Shown here: one piece after another, positions 1-8,450 of the stretch
How the letters are laid out: the number at the start of each line of letters is the position of its first letter
Numbering within the stretch: position 1 is the stretch's first letter
NCBI RefSeq assembly: GCF_001938565.1
Contig: NZ_MSYM01000018.1
Coordinates: 186,001 to 250,000 of the forward strand
Reading direction: 5' to 3'
DNA from: Rhodoferax antarcticus ANT.BR
GTDB lineage: Bacteria > Pseudomonadota > Gammaproteobacteria > Burkholderiales > Burkholderiaceae_C
Length of the DNA stretch: 64,000 bases
Notes under the pieces: generated by a model
What the model was told of the DNA's origin: nothing
What the model saw: only the letters and a program-made list of their open reading frames with translations
The model's database searches: none
Position numbers and translations under genes: made by a program

Positions 1-1
1 C

Positions 2-2449
2 CAACTGGTGCTGGAAAACCTGCCCGTGCAAGGCAGCTTTGAGCTGGAAATCTTCACCACTTGCACACCCGCCAAAAACACCAAGCTGATGGGCTTGTAT
101 GTCAGCAATGACTCGTTTTTCACCCAATGCGAGGCCGAGGGTTTTCGGCGCATCACCTACTTTCTGGACCGCCCCGATGTGATGAGCAGCTTCAGCGTGC
201 TGCTGCGCGCCGACAAGGCACGTTACCCAGTGCTGCTGTCCAACGGTAACCTGACCGAACAAGGCGACCTGGAAGACGGCCGCCATTTTGCCCGCTGGGT
301 CGACCCGCACAAGAAGCCCTGCTATCTTTTTGCATTGGTGGCGGGCAAACTGGTGGCGCGTGAGCAGCGCATCACTGCGCGCAACGGCCGTGAGCATTTG
401 CTGCAGGTCTACGTGCGCCCCGGTGACATGGACAAGACCGAGCACGCGATGCAGTCGCTGATCAAGTCGGTGATCTGGGACGAAGCCCGCTTTGGCCTGG
501 CGCTGGACCTGGAGCGCTTCATGATTGTTGCCACCAGCGACTTCAACATGGGCGCCATGGAAAACAAAGGCCTGAACGTCTTCAACACCAAGTACGTGCT
601 GGCCAGCCAGGCCACCGCCACCGATGTGGACTTTGCCAACATCGAATCGGTCGTGGGCCACGAGTATTTCCACAACTGGACCGGCAACCGCATCACCTGC
701 CGCGACTGGTTCCAGCTCAGCTTGAAAGAAGGCCTGACGGTGTTTCGCGACCAGGAATTCAGCATGGACCTGTGTGCCGACCCATCAGCTAGGGCGGTGA
801 AGCGCATTGAAGACGTGCGCGTGTTGCGCACTGCCCAGTTCCCTGAAGACGCCGGCCCGATGGCTCACCCGGTGCGCCCCGACAGCTACATCGAGATCAA
901 CAACTTCTACACCGTCACCATCTACGAAAAAGGTGCCGAGGTGGTGCGCATGATGCAAACGCTGGTCGGCAGAGCCGGTTTTGCCAAAGGCATGACGCTG
1001 TACTTTGAGCGCCATGACGGCACCGCCGTGACCTGCGACGACTTCGCCCAGGCCATTGCTGACGCCAACCCCGACTCCGCCTTGGCCAAATTGCTACCGC
1101 AGTTCAAGCGCTGGTACAGCCAGGCCGGCACGCCGCGCTTGCAAGCACGCGGCGACTTCAATGCGGCAGAGCGCACCTACACGCTCACCTTCACGCAAAG
1201 CTGCCCAGCCACACCGGGGCGGGACAGCAAGGAGCCGTTTGTCATCCCCATCAACCTCGGCCTAGTCGGCGCCAGCGGCGCAGCCTTGCGCCTGCACATC
1301 CAGAACGACCTGACCAGCGTGGGCGACAGCCACTTGTTTGTCATGACGCAGGCCACCGAGTCAATCACCTTCGAGAACATCCCGGAGGAACCGGTGCCCG
1401 CCATCCTGCGCGGTTTCAGCGCGCCGGTGATTCTGGACTTTGACTACACCGACGCCCAGTTGCTGACCCTGCTGGCGCACGACACGGACCCCTTCAACCG
1501 CTGGGAAGCCGGTCAACGGTTGGCCTTGCGAAGCGCTATTCAATCAATAGCTGATAGCCCAGATGGCATAAGGGCTAAGGGCCTAAATCATGCTTATATT
1601 GCAGCCATGCGCGCGGTGCTACGGCACCCCACGCTGGACGCTGCGTTCAAAGAGCTGGTACTGACGCTTCCGTCTGAGACCTATCTGTCCGAACAGCTTG
1701 ACGTGGTCGACCCGCAGCGCGTGCACGCCACCCGCGAAGCCATGCGCGAGCAGCTGGCGCGCGAGCTGGCAGACGACTGGCAGTGGGCTTTTGAGGCCCA
1801 CAGCGCCAATGGCAGCTATGTGCCTGACACCTTGTCCAGCGGCCGCCGCGCCCTGGCTGGCCTAGCCTTAAGCATGCTGTGCCTGGCAGCCCGCCAGTCG
1901 GGCGACACCGTCTGGCCCGGCAAAGCCTACCAACGCTTCAAAGACGCCGACAACATGACCGACCGCTTCAACGCCTTGGCGGCACTGGTGCACACCGGCC
2001 ATGAGCTGGCCAAACCGGCACTGGCGCGCTTTCACAGCCTGTTCCAGAACGAAGAACTGGTGCTGGACAAATGGTTCGCCCTGCAAGCTGGTTGCAGCGA
2101 CCGCGCCGGCCAGGTGCTGCCTGCGGTGCGCATGCTCATGAAGCACAAAGACTTCAACCTGCAGAACCCGAATCGCGCGCGCAGCGTCATCTTCAGTTAC
2201 TGCAGCGCCAACCCCGGTGCGTTTCACCGCGCCGATGCGGCGGGCTATTTGTTTTGGAGCGAACAGGTGCTGGCGCTGGATGCCATCAACCCCCAAGTGG
2301 CAGCACGCCTGGCGCGCGCGCTTGACCGCTGGAAAAAACTCGCTGTGCCTTACCGTACTTCAGCCCAGGAAGCACTCAAGCGCGTCGCGGCCAAAGCCAG
2401 TTTGAGCAACGACGTGCGCGAAGTCATCAGCCGCGCGCTGGCAGATTGA
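2..2449 (+). CDS. pepN: Aminopeptidase N, M1 family (5' truncated)
   Basis: Zinc aminopeptidase that removes N-terminal residues from peptides in the cytoplasm. The reading frame is already open at base 2, so the true start and roughly the first 80-100 residues of an ~890-aa family member lie outside the window. The exopeptidase motif GAMEN falls near visible residue 182 and the zinc site HEYFHNW near 218, followed by the long helical C-terminal domain. Bases 1546-1600 are a copy of the dispersed repeat seen elsewhere in this window; it stays in frame and encodes the stretch around [13 protein letters not shown]. The downstream fbp start follows within 20 bp, suggesting co-transcription. Identification is firm. 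Confidence 0.95.
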   Translation, partial: QLVLENLPVQGSFELEIFTTCTPAKNTKLMGLYVSNDSFFTQCEAEGFRRITYFLDRPDVMSSFSVLLRADKARYPVLLSNGNLTEQGDLEDGRHFARWVDPHKKPCYLFALVAGKLVAREQRITARNGREHLLQVYVRPGDMDKTEHAMQSLIKSVIWDEARFGLALDLERFMIVATSDFNMGAMENKGLNVFNTKYVLASQATATDVDFANIESVVGHEYFHNWTGNRITCRDWFQLSLKEGLTVFRDQEFSMDLCADPSARAVKRIEDVRVLRTAQFPEDAGPMAHPVRPDSYIEINNFYTVTIYEKGAEVVRMMQTLVGRAGFAKGMTLYFERHDGTAVTCDDFAQAIADANPDSALAKLLPQFKRWYSQAGTPRLQARGDFNAAERTYTLTFTQSCPATPGRDSKEPFVIPINLGLVGASGAALRLHIQNDLTSVGDSHLFVMTQATESITFENIPEEPVPAILRGFSAPVILDFDYTDAQLLTLLAHDTDPFNRWEAGQRLALRSAIQSIADSPDGIRAKGLNHAYIAAMRAVLRHPTLDAAFKELVLTLPSETYLSEQLDVVDPQRVHATREAMREQLARELADDWQWAFEAHSANGSYVPDTLSSGRRALAGLALSMLCLAARQSGDTVWPGKAYQRFKDADNMTDRFNALAALVHTGHELAKPALARFHSLFQNEELVLDKWFALQAGCSDRAGQVLPAVRMLMKHKDFNLQNPNRARSVIFSYCSANPGAFHRADAAGYLFWSEQVLALDAINPQVAARLARALDRWKKLAVPYRTSAQEALKRVAAKASLSNDVREVISRALAD
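1546..1600 (+). repeat. Dispersed repeat copy 1 (inside pepN)
   Basis: Contains ATAGCT, then CATAAGGGCTAAGG and CTAAATCATGCTTAT, matching the order of blocks in the intergenic copies at 26097 and 36178. It sits inside the pepN coding region without breaking the frame. Confidence 0.7.
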
Positions 2450-2466
2450 CCCATTTCCGGAGCTCT

Positions 2467-3471
2467 ATGTACAAAAAAACCTACCTAACCCGCTACCTTG
2501 TCGAGAAACAACGGCTGAACGAGCACATTTCGCCCGAACTGCGGTTACTGCTTGAAGTGGTGGCACGCGCCTGCAAACGCATCAGCCAGGCCGTCAACAA
2601 AGGCGCCCTGGGCGAAGTCATGGGCAGTGCCGACAGCGAAAACGTACAAGGCGAAATGCAGAAAAAGCTCGACATCATCGCCAACGAAGTGCTGATCGAG
2701 GCCAACGAATGGGGTGGTCACCTGGCCGCCATGGCCAGCGAGGAAATGGAAGGCATCCATGTGGTGCCGAATCGCTACCCACAAGGTGAATACCTGCTGA
2801 TGTTTGACCCGCTGGACGGATCCAGCAACATCGACGTGAATGTGAGCATCGGCACCATCTTCAGCGTGCTGAAAAAGCCTGAGGGCACGTTGGTGTCGGA
2901 GCAAGACTTTTTGCAGGCTGGCACCAAGCAAGTGGCCGCAGGCTACTGCGTCTATGGCCCGCAAACCACGCTGGTGCTGACCGTGGGCGACGGCGTGGCG
3001 GTCTTTACCCTGGATCGCGAACATGGCTCGTTTTTATTGACCCAAGAAGACCTGCGCATCCCTGACGACACCAACGAATTCGCAGTGAACATGAGCAACC
3101 AGCGCCACTGGACGCCGCCCATGCAGCGCTATATTGACGAATGTATGCAGGGTATAGACGGCCCGCGCGGCAAAGACTTCAACATGCGCTGGGTGGGCAG
3201 CATGGTGGTCGACGTGCACCGCATACTGACGCGCGGTGGCGTCTTTTTGTACCCCTGGGACAGGCGTGAACCGAATAAGCCCGGCAAACTGCGCCTGATG
3301 TACGAGGCCAACCCGATGAGCTGGCTGGTGGAACAGGCGGGCGGCGTAGCCACCGACGGTAAATGCCGCATCATGGACATCCAGCCGAGCCAATTGCACC
3401 AGCGCGTCAGCGTTTTCATGGGCTCCAAAAACGAAGTGGACCGCGTGGCCAGCTACCACGCCGAGCCCTGA
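2467..3471 (+). CDS. fbp: Fructose-1,6-bisphosphatase class I
   Basis: Hydrolyses fructose-1,6-bisphosphate to fructose-6-phosphate in gluconeogenesis, and in the Calvin cycle if the host has one. The 334-aa product carries the metal and phosphate motif [10 protein letters not shown] at residues 114-123 and the usual N-terminus [11 protein letters not shown] chose the ATG at 2467 because GGAG lies about 5 bases upstream; a TTG at 2446 overlapping the pepN stop would only add seven unconserved residues. It probably shares a transcript with pepN. Length and motifs are normal for class I enzymes. Confidence 0.96.
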   Translation: MYKKTYLTRYLVEKQRLNEHISPELRLLLEVVARACKRISQAVNKGALGEVMGSADSENVQGEMQKKLDIIANEVLIEANEWGGHLAAMASEEMEGIHVVPNRYPQGEYLLMFDPLDGSSNIDVNVSIGTIFSVLKKPEGTLVSEQDFLQAGTKQVAAGYCVYGPQTTLVLTVGDGVAVFTLDREHGSFLLTQEDLRIPDDTNEFAVNMSNQRHWTPPMQRYIDECMQGIDGPRGKDFNMRWVGSMVVDVHRILTRGGVFLYPWDRREPNKPGKLRLMYEANPMSWLVEQAGGVATDGKCRIMDIQPSQLHQRVSVFMGSKNEVDRVASYHAEP

Positions 3472-3480
3472 TCCGACCGC

Positions 3481-3486
3481 TATAAT
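3481..3486 (+). promoter_or_regulatory. -10 box of the tRNA-Thr promoter
   Basis: A perfect TATAAT lies 14 bases before the first base of the tRNA and 9 bases after the fbp stop. No good -35 hexamer is visible (it would fall inside the end of fbp), so the promoter call rests on the -10 and its position. Confidence 0.55.
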
Positions 3487-3500
3487 TTCTGGCTTACCAA

Positions 3501-3576
3501 GCCGGTGTAGCTCAGTCGGTAGAGCAGCTCATTCGTAATGAGAAGGTCGGGTGTTCGATTCATCTCTCCGGCACCA
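3501..3576 (+). tRNA. tRNA-Thr (anticodon CGT)
   Basis: A 76-base cloverleaf with encoded CCA. The anticodon arm is GCTCA-TTCGTAA-TGAGA, giving CGT. The D arm (GCTC/GAGC) is sound; the T arm GGGTG/CATCT has two G-U pairs; acceptor pair 6-67 is T opposite T, a mismatch in an otherwise good stem. The 3' 48 bases plus one flanking base recur exactly at 12999-13047, so this gene is the integration site of the adjacent element. Confidence 0.93.
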
Positions 3577-3577
3577 A
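3529..3577 (+). repeat. attL: 49-bp tRNA-end direct repeat
   Basis: Bases 3529-3577 are identical to 12999-13047. The repeat runs from the anticodon stem through the CCA end of tRNA-Thr, the classic core for a tyrosine integrase. This end keeps the complete tRNA. Confidence 0.93.
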
Positions 3578-3584
3578 TAGAAAC

Positions 3585-3628
3585 AAGGGTTTGCCGCTAG
3601 TTAATTGGTAGCAAGCCCTTTCTCTTTT
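3585..3628 (+). terminator. Terminator after tRNA-Thr (element-borne)
   Basis: AAGGGTTTGC pairs with GCAAGCCCTT (one G-U) across a 16-base loop, followed by TCTCTTTT. It lies just inside the element, so the element supplies a replacement for the host terminator now displaced to 13054. Confidence 0.6.
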
Positions 3629-3634
3629 CACCCC

Positions 3635-3684
3635 GTGTAGCCACTGCGTAGCCACCAGTACCGGGTTTTGTACCGTGTAGCCAA
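3635..3684 (+). promoter_or_regulatory. Left arm-type integrase sites (three copies)
   Basis: GTGTAGCCAC at 3635, GCGTAGCCAC at 3646 and GTGTAGCCAA at 3675, all in the same orientation. The first two are 11 bp apart. The same word occurs four times at the other end of the element near the integrase start. Repeated short sites flanking both cores are what arm-binding domains of tyrosine integrases recognise. Confidence 0.65.
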
Positions 3685-4428
3685 GTCAACCAGCACCAGC
3701 GATAAGCCCCAATCGTTCGCCTATTTCGTGTCTGTCACGCAACTGTTAGCTTTTCGCAGGGTCTGAAAGTGCCTGATTTTTTACCGATAGACAAAAACGG
3801 CAAAGCGAGTCCATCGCTCTATCCCATCATCCATAAAATATTTTGACAGGTCGCAAGGTAGAAATAAACGCTTGTTTGAACCGTTTTTCGAATCTGACAC
3901 TTTCACCAAGTCAGGGGAAACAAACCGTTCAAACCGATGTAACCGATTTCCCGCCAAAATTGGGCCGTTGAATTGTTGCCCTACTGGATTCGAAGTCCGA
4001 AAGGGCAGGTCGCGTTTCAAATGCCAATGGGTCCAGATTTGGACACACCCGCTTGTCACGACGGGGTGTCATTGCTCAAAATGAGACCCAGCTCTCGGGC
4101 TCGGAGATATCACCAAGTTTGGGGGCATCTATCTGGCTAGCGACAACTCACAAAAGATACGGCGGGTTTTCGCCGCATCTATGCACGCTCTCAGGCGCGA
4201 CGGTTCAACCGTATGCGAGAAATTGCGCAGGCGGTCAGGTGCTCTTAGGCGCGTGTTTAGGTGCTCACGCCAGCCAATTCAAAAAGTGTCATAGCCATTA
4301 CATATTGAAAACGCATGGCACAGGATATGCATCCCGCAATAAACGTGCCTGATAGATTTTGACAATCACACTGCCGCTTTGTTTTTGATAGCGTACCGTT
4401 TGGGAGCTGCATGGTCAGCCGGTGACGT
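3685..4428. other. Non-coding left end of the element
   Basis: About 740 bases between the left arm sites and the large-terminase terminator. Short open frames exist (for example 4053-4352 plus) but have low-complexity, unrecognisable products and no ribosome site. AGGTGCTC occurs at 4239 and 4260, and AGGCGCG at 4194 and 4247. The position just beyond terL would suit a packaging site or an origin, but nothing in the sequence proves this. Confidence 0.4.
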
Positions 4429-4455
4429 AAAAAAACCCGGTTGATTAGGCCGGGT
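4429..4455 (-). terminator. Rho-independent terminator of the element operon
   Basis: On the minus strand ACCCGG, a 9-base loop and CCGGGT are followed directly by a run of T. It lies 9 bases beyond the large-terminase stop and closes the minus-strand gene string. Confidence 0.85.
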
Positions 4456-4463
4456 CGTTTGTT

Positions 4464-5825
4464 CTACACCTTCAACGGTTCTACGCCTGCCGTGCGCTTC
4501 AATCGCATCAGCCCATATCTGCAAGCGTCTGCCCCATGATCCGGCCCGGTGGAGTCCAGGTCTTCCACCCGCTTTTGATCCCGTGCCAAGTAAGGCAGGG
4601 TGTCCCAGAAGTAAGTACAGGCGCGGCTGATATACAGGCCCGGCACGTCAAGTTTTCCCGCATCACCCATCAGTCGCCGCATCAGGTTCCAGCCCGTGAT
4701 TCGATCAGCCTTCTTTGCGGGCGTGAAGTACACCTGTTTTCGTGCGAACTCATCAGCAATTGACCCTGAGCTGTAGCCTTGCCGGGCGAAGCACGCATCA
4801 TCAGCCACGCCCTTAGCCTTGATGCCCCATTGCTGACACATCTCCGTGATGCCCTCTGCGGTCGTTGCGGCGGTCCAGTTGAGGCCCTTGTTCAGATTGT
4901 CGCGTTGCACGGCTGCCAGCTCGTCAACCAGCACGACAGAGCCTCTCGGGTAGAACTTGCCTTCATGGAAGTCACCAGGGCTTTGCGCCATGATGTAGGT
5001 GACGCTTGGGGCACTCGATCCAAAGTCGTGGGCTAGCCACGTGTCCCAGTTCTCGGGCATGGCGGTCCAGGGGTCGACTGCATTACGGTGCTCGTCAAGG
5101 ACGGTCGCGAAGTAAGCGCCCCTGTTCACGGCCCAGTCTCCAAACAGCCAGGCGCGAAGCAATTCAGGGTCTGACGGGCAGGCGCTTTCTAACTGGTTGC
5201 GGTACTGGTCACGATCAATGAACTGGTTTTTGTCAAAGGTCGAGGGCGCATAAATCCAGTGGCGTTTACTTTTTGATTCGAGAAACGGTTTCCACGGCCC
5301 GGCCTGAAACACGTAACGCTTGGCGATCCAGTGATGCCCAGGCCCTCCGGGATTTGCGGCCATCACCACGCGAATGGGAATCTCCTTTGAACCGCGCAAG
5401 TTGGAACGCATGATGTCGAGTAAATCCGGCTGCGCATACTGCCCGGCCTCATCGATCAATAGCAGCGTGAAACTGCGGCCTTGATACTTGGCATAGTCGC
5501 CTTGCGTTTCAAGCTGTCCCAGCTCGATATAGCCGCCATTCGGTAGCTTCCAAATATGCTCGGTGCCGTTGTAGCGGGCGGTCGTTCCGTACACCATGCC
5601 GAACAGTTCCCGCGTGACAAGCTCAAAGTCCCTCAAACCGGCGTAGCTCTTGCGGATGTACAGCACGCGGGCTTTTTCGCCGTACTGCTCACAGTGACGC
5701 AAGGCCAGCAGCGCCAGGCCGAAGGACTTGCCGCCACCACGCCCACCACCTGCGAACACGTCAAGTTCTTCAGGTGCAGCCAGCAGGTTTTGCTGAAACT
5801 CGTTCAGTTCAATTGTTTGAGCCAT
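4464..5825 (-). CDS. Phage terminase large subunit
   Basis: ATP-driven DNA packaging motor with a nuclease domain. The 453-aa product has a Walker A GGRGGGKS near residue 27, a Walker B LLLIDEAG near 122, and RNase H-fold nuclease acids in AHDFG, GVADDA and the C-terminal DHGADACRYGL. Its start overlaps the end of the small terminase by 17 bp. It is the last gene of the element operon, followed by a terminator. In most tailed phages the terminase precedes portal and capsid; here it comes after the capsid gene and no portal is present. Confidence 0.9.
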   Translation of the reverse strand: MAQTIELNEFQQNLLAAPEELDVFAGGGRGGGKSFGLALLALRHCEQYGEKARVLYIRKSYAGLRDFELVTRELFGMVYGTTARYNGTEHIWKLPNGGYIELGQLETQGDYAKYQGRSFTLLLIDEAGQYAQPDLLDIMRSNLRGSKEIPIRVVMAANPGGPGHHWIAKRYVFQAGPWKPFLESKSKRHWIYAPSTFDKNQFIDRDQYRNQLESACPSDPELLRAWLFGDWAVNRGAYFATVLDEHRNAVDPWTAMPENWDTWLAHDFGSSAPSVTYIMAQSPGDFHEGKFYPRGSVVLVDELAAVQRDNLNKGLNWTAATTAEGITEMCQQWGIKAKGVADDACFARQGYSSGSIADEFARKQVYFTPAKKADRITGWNLMRRLMGDAGKLDVPGLYISRACTYFWDTLPYLARDQKRVEDLDSTGPDHGADACRYGLMRLKRTAGVEPLKV

Positions 5826-6264
5826 TTTCGATCACCATGTATTTGTCGAGCGGCTGCGCGCCGGGGATGTTGAACGTGACGCTCACGCGGTTGGCTTGAC
5901 CCTCTTGCTGCCCTTCCTGATAGCCGTGTCGGGCTTTCAAGAGGAACATGGCGGCGATCAGCCCACCCTTGTCGCCTTGAGTGGTCGCTGCGGTGTACAA
6001 GGCGTTATGCAGGGTCTGGCGCTCTTTTTCGCGGCCTTCACTGAAAGCGGCGTGAAGTTCCGGATATTCTTCAAGCCAGCGGCTCAGAACCGAATCGGCA
6101 ACGCCTAAGGCCATGCCTACGCCTTTCTTGTTCGCGCCGTTCGCGCTAGCGTGCCGGATTACTTCGGCGGCGTCTTCGGGGGGCAGGGCACGGGGTCTGC
6201 CAAGTTTGAGCTTTTCCTCAATCGGCTTGACGCGGCCCGGGTTTCTGGCTCGTGGTGTGCTCAT
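5809..6264 (-). CDS. Phage terminase small subunit
   Basis: DNA-recognition partner of the packaging motor. The 151-aa product has a basic N-terminus (STPRARNPGRVKPIEEK), then a helix-turn-helix region around GMALGVADSVLSRWLEEYPE, an acidic helix and a C-terminal tail. I chose ATG 6264; a GTG at 6279 would add five residues and overlaps a hairpin. It overlaps the large-terminase start. The assignment rests on the DNA-binding fold plus its place beside terL. Confidence 0.8.
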   Translation of the reverse strand: MSTPRARNPGRVKPIEEKLKLGRPRALPPEDAAEVIRHASANGANKKGVGMALGVADSVLSRWLEEYPELHAAFSEGREKERQTLHNALYTAATTQGDKGGLIAAMFLLKARHGYQEGQQEGQANRVSVTFNIPGAQPLDKYMVIENGSNN

Positions 6265-6267
6265 AGC

Positions 6268-6288
6268 TAAACCGGGCACTAGGCCCGG
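6268..6288. other. Hairpin between capsid and small terminase
   Basis: ACCGGGC and GCCCGGC form a 6-7 bp inverted repeat with a short loop, 8 bases after the capsid stop and just before the terS start. There is no T-run, so it is more likely an RNA-processing or translation-tuning hairpin than a full terminator. Confidence 0.45.
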
Positions 6289-6296
6289 CTCCGTGG

Positions 6297-7286
6297 TTAT
6301 GCCAATTTGTGAATGATGTACGCCACGGGCACGTTCTTGCGCTGCGCGACACGATCCCAGTTCACGGCCAGGGCCAGCTCTGCGATGGTCGGGGAGTCAC
6401 CCGCTACGGTGGTCTCCTTCCACTGAAAACCCAGTGGATGCATGGCCAGGTTCACCCGGCTGTGAAGGATTTGTTGGCCTCCACCATTCCCAGCGCCGGG
6501 GATGTTCTCGATCTCCGTTCCTGAGGCGATGCGCGGCGAACTGGTGCCGTAGCCCACAGCACCAGGGCCGAACAACACGGTGGTGTATTTCGACGACGCC
6601 ACTGGCAAACCATCATCAACCAAGATTCCCAGGCCCCTGAATGTCTGGATGAAACCGCCTTGACTGTCGGGCAGGGTGACGATCATGTCAGCTTTCAGAG
6701 CTGCCTTGTAGGTCGCGCTGTGCATACCGATAGCTGTGAAGTCCCGCATACCGTCGCCAAGCGATCCGGCGGCGTCAAGCACAGCGTTCGCACTGAAGTT
6801 GGCCAGAGCCCCAACGGCCGCCGAAATGTCGGCCACCATGTCGCTGGAATCATTCGCCACGTTGTCGGCCATGATGCCAGCCAATGAGGCTATGAGGCGT
6901 TTTTGCGCCTGCCGTGTCCAGTAGGCCGCCACGCGGTCTTGAATGCGACCCAAGGCGTTGGCGCCGCTCAGTTCACTGGCCAGATTCATAGCGGCCCAGC
7001 TTTGGTGAAGGAACGCTTTGCGCACGATCTGTTTGCCGCTCGATAACTTGCGCGGCACGGCCAAAATAGCCGGGTCGTCGTTGGCGATGTTGGCTTCATC
7101 GTCTGCCAGGTCTTTCCAAAATGGAGCGCTGAAGCTGTCCGCACCAGCTTGCAATTGGGAATCAATCGCAGCATTGCGCGTGACGATCCCGCTTGTGACA
7201 AGGGCGGATTTTTCAATCGAGTTTTCGACGATGTAGGAGGTGAATTGTCCGGGGACGACAACGTCCTGGATTTGTACGGTAGCCAT
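6297..7286 (-). CDS. Phage major capsid protein (gp13-like)
   Basis: Main shell protein. The 329-aa product starts MATVQIQDVVVPGQ and contains ENSIEKSALVTSGIV and a long alanine-rich middle, matching my memory of the gp13-like major capsid family. ATG 7286 follows GAAAGG by about 8 bases, so it is preferred to the TTG at 7301. A 137-base leader separates it from the gene before; all other structural and replication genes are tightly packed, so this leader may hold a late promoter. Fold assignment is by recognition only. Confidence 0.8.
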   Translation of the reverse strand: MATVQIQDVVVPGQFTSYIVENSIEKSALVTSGIVTRNAAIDSQLQAGADSFSAPFWKDLADDEANIANDDPAILAVPRKLSSGKQIVRKAFLHQSWAAMNLASELSGANALGRIQDRVAAYWTRQAQKRLIASLAGIMADNVANDSSDMVADISAAVGALANFSANAVLDAAGSLGDGMRDFTAIGMHSATYKAALKADMIVTLPDSQGGFIQTFRGLGILVDDGLPVASSKYTTVLFGPGAVGYGTSSPRIASGTEIENIPGAGNGGGQQILHSRVNLAMHPLGFQWKETTVAGDSPTIAELALAVNWDRVAQRKNVPVAYIIHKLA

Positions 7287-7423
7287 GATTTGGCCTTTCA
7301 AAAACAGTGGGTGTTTTCGTGGCCAGCGTAGCTGTCAACGTGTGGCGTGTGACGCCTTGAGGGGTGACTGTCAACCAGGCGTAACCCGGATGACAGTGCC
7401 CACATTTTAAGCGGTCTTGGGGT
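7287..7423 (-). promoter_or_regulatory. Capsid gene leader with paired GTTGACAG
   Basis: The only sizeable gap in the middle of the element operon. On the minus strand GTTGACAG occurs twice (7332-7339 and 7368-7375), 36 bp apart. TTGACA matches a sigma-70 -35 hexamer, but no good -10 follows either copy, so activator or repressor half-sites are also possible. Confidence 0.35.
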
Positions 7424-7948
7424 TCAGCGCAAGCCGAATGAAGGCGGCGCGACTGGTGCCGGTGCGGTGGGTGTCTTTGGCGCAAAGCCGCTGGATGATC
7501 CCGCACCTGAGCCGCTCGTGTTTTTCGCACGAATCATCTTGCTTAGTACCGGGTCTGCGATGTCGCAGAGAAACTTGTGCAAGTCGACGGGAGTGGCCCG
7601 CTCGCCGTTTAGATACCAGGCCGGGCGCTCGGTGCCTTGCGCATCAGGTTCCAGCTTGAGAATTTCGCGCTCCAGCAATTCAGCGCGCAGGTACTTGGTC
7701 GGCCCGACACAGGCGTCTTCAAGCGCAGCGTCCAAAGGCGCGATAACGCTCAGATCGTGCCATTGCTTGCGCCAGGACGCTGACTCCGTTTGCGCGGCTT
7801 GTAGCGCGACCTGAGCGGATGCAATGTCATCCTGAGACTGCTTCAGCTTCGTCAGCAGCTCCTTATTTTTTGCGATCAGTGCAGCCGGGTTTTTTACTTC
7901 GATTTCTTGCGTTTCGGTGCCGGTGTCGAGGGTGAGTTTTTCAGTCAT
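7424..7948 (-). CDS. Scaffold-like protein upstream of capsid
   Basis: The 174-aa product has an acidic start (TEKLTLDTGTETQEIEV), a coiled-coil-like segment at residues 25-60 rich in K, L, Q and A, and a Ser/Gly/Ala/Pro-rich C-terminal tail. Length, coiled coil and the place directly before the capsid gene resemble phage capsid scaffolds. No catalytic protease residues are evident. Its ATG overlaps the stop of the 56-aa gene before it. Function is inferred from position. Confidence 0.5.
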   Translation of the reverse strand: MTEKLTLDTGTETQEIEVKNPAALIAKNKELLTKLKQSQDDIASAQVALQAAQTESASWRKQWHDLSVIAPLDAALEDACVGPTKYLRAELLEREILKLEPDAQGTERPAWYLNGERATPVDLHKFLCDIADPVLSKMIRAKNTSGSGAGSSSGFAPKTPTAPAPVAPPSFGLR

Positions 7949-8115
7949 AAAGTTGGCCTTTCGTTGTTAAAAAATTTCCATGAAATTGCGTTGACGGTTA
8001 CTTTCGGCAAGCCATGCTCTCGCAGCAAGGTTTCGAGGTGCCGTTTGGCTTGGGTGCGCCGATAACGCGGGGACAAGTGGCGCATGAACTGCGCAATTTT
8101 TGAGAGCGTTTTCAT
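7945..8115 (-). CDS. Small basic protein, 56 aa
   Basis: Short frame encoding MKTLSKIAQFMRHL... to ...FFNNERPTL. Its ATG overlaps the TGA of the 112-aa gene before it, and its own TGA overlaps the ATG of the 174-aa gene after it, both as ATGA. That double coupling in a compact operon makes it a real gene even though it is under 60 aa. It is rich in K, R and H and could bind nucleic acid, but no family is recognised. Confidence 0.65.
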   Translation of the reverse strand: MKTLSKIAQFMRHLSPRYRRTQAKRHLETLLREHGLPKVTVNAISWKFFNNERPTL

Positions 8116-8450
8116 GTTTTTGCGCGGCCGGGGTGGGTTTGCTGGAAGTGCGCCAGCAAGTCGGCTTGCAGGTGCGCTGGCGTCGCCAGACAGTCCTGCC
8201 GCATGGCTTCACACGCGGCGGTGCTGTCGCCATGATGCGCACAGCAGCGCATGGCGGCGGCGATCAGCAAGGCGGTGCTTTCTCGCGCCTGCAACATCAG
8301 GGCGATCAGCTCGGTTCTATGCGTCTTCACCAGTTCCCGATTCGCAGGGGTAAGACGCCCAGCCGGTGCCACTAGATTCTGCCCGTCATCTGATAGCTGA
8401 ATTGAAATTCCAGCCCTCCACAGCTCGTTAAAAATGGCGTGCGGTGTCAT
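8112..8450 (-). CDS. TubC-N-like small protein
   Basis: The 112-aa product begins with a segment of the form helix, GISIQLSDDGQNLVAPAG, LTPANRELVKTHRTELIALM, which resembles the TubC N-terminal docking domain also found beside replication genes of mobile elements. The C-terminal half is Cys- and His-containing (RCCAHHGD). ATGA overlap with the helicase gene before it and the 56-aa gene after it. Role unknown; a partner-binding role near the helicase is a guess. Confidence 0.55.
   Translation of the reverse strand: MTPHAIFNELWRAGISIQLSDDGQNLVAPAGRLTPANRELVKTHRTELIALMLQARESTALLIAAAMRCCAHHGDSTAACEAMRQDCLATPAHLQADLLAHFQQTHPGRAKT

Noticed and set aside
4053..4352. 99-codon plus-strand frame in the left end of the element
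   Set aside because: No ribosome site, odd composition, opposite to all element genes and no recognisable family.
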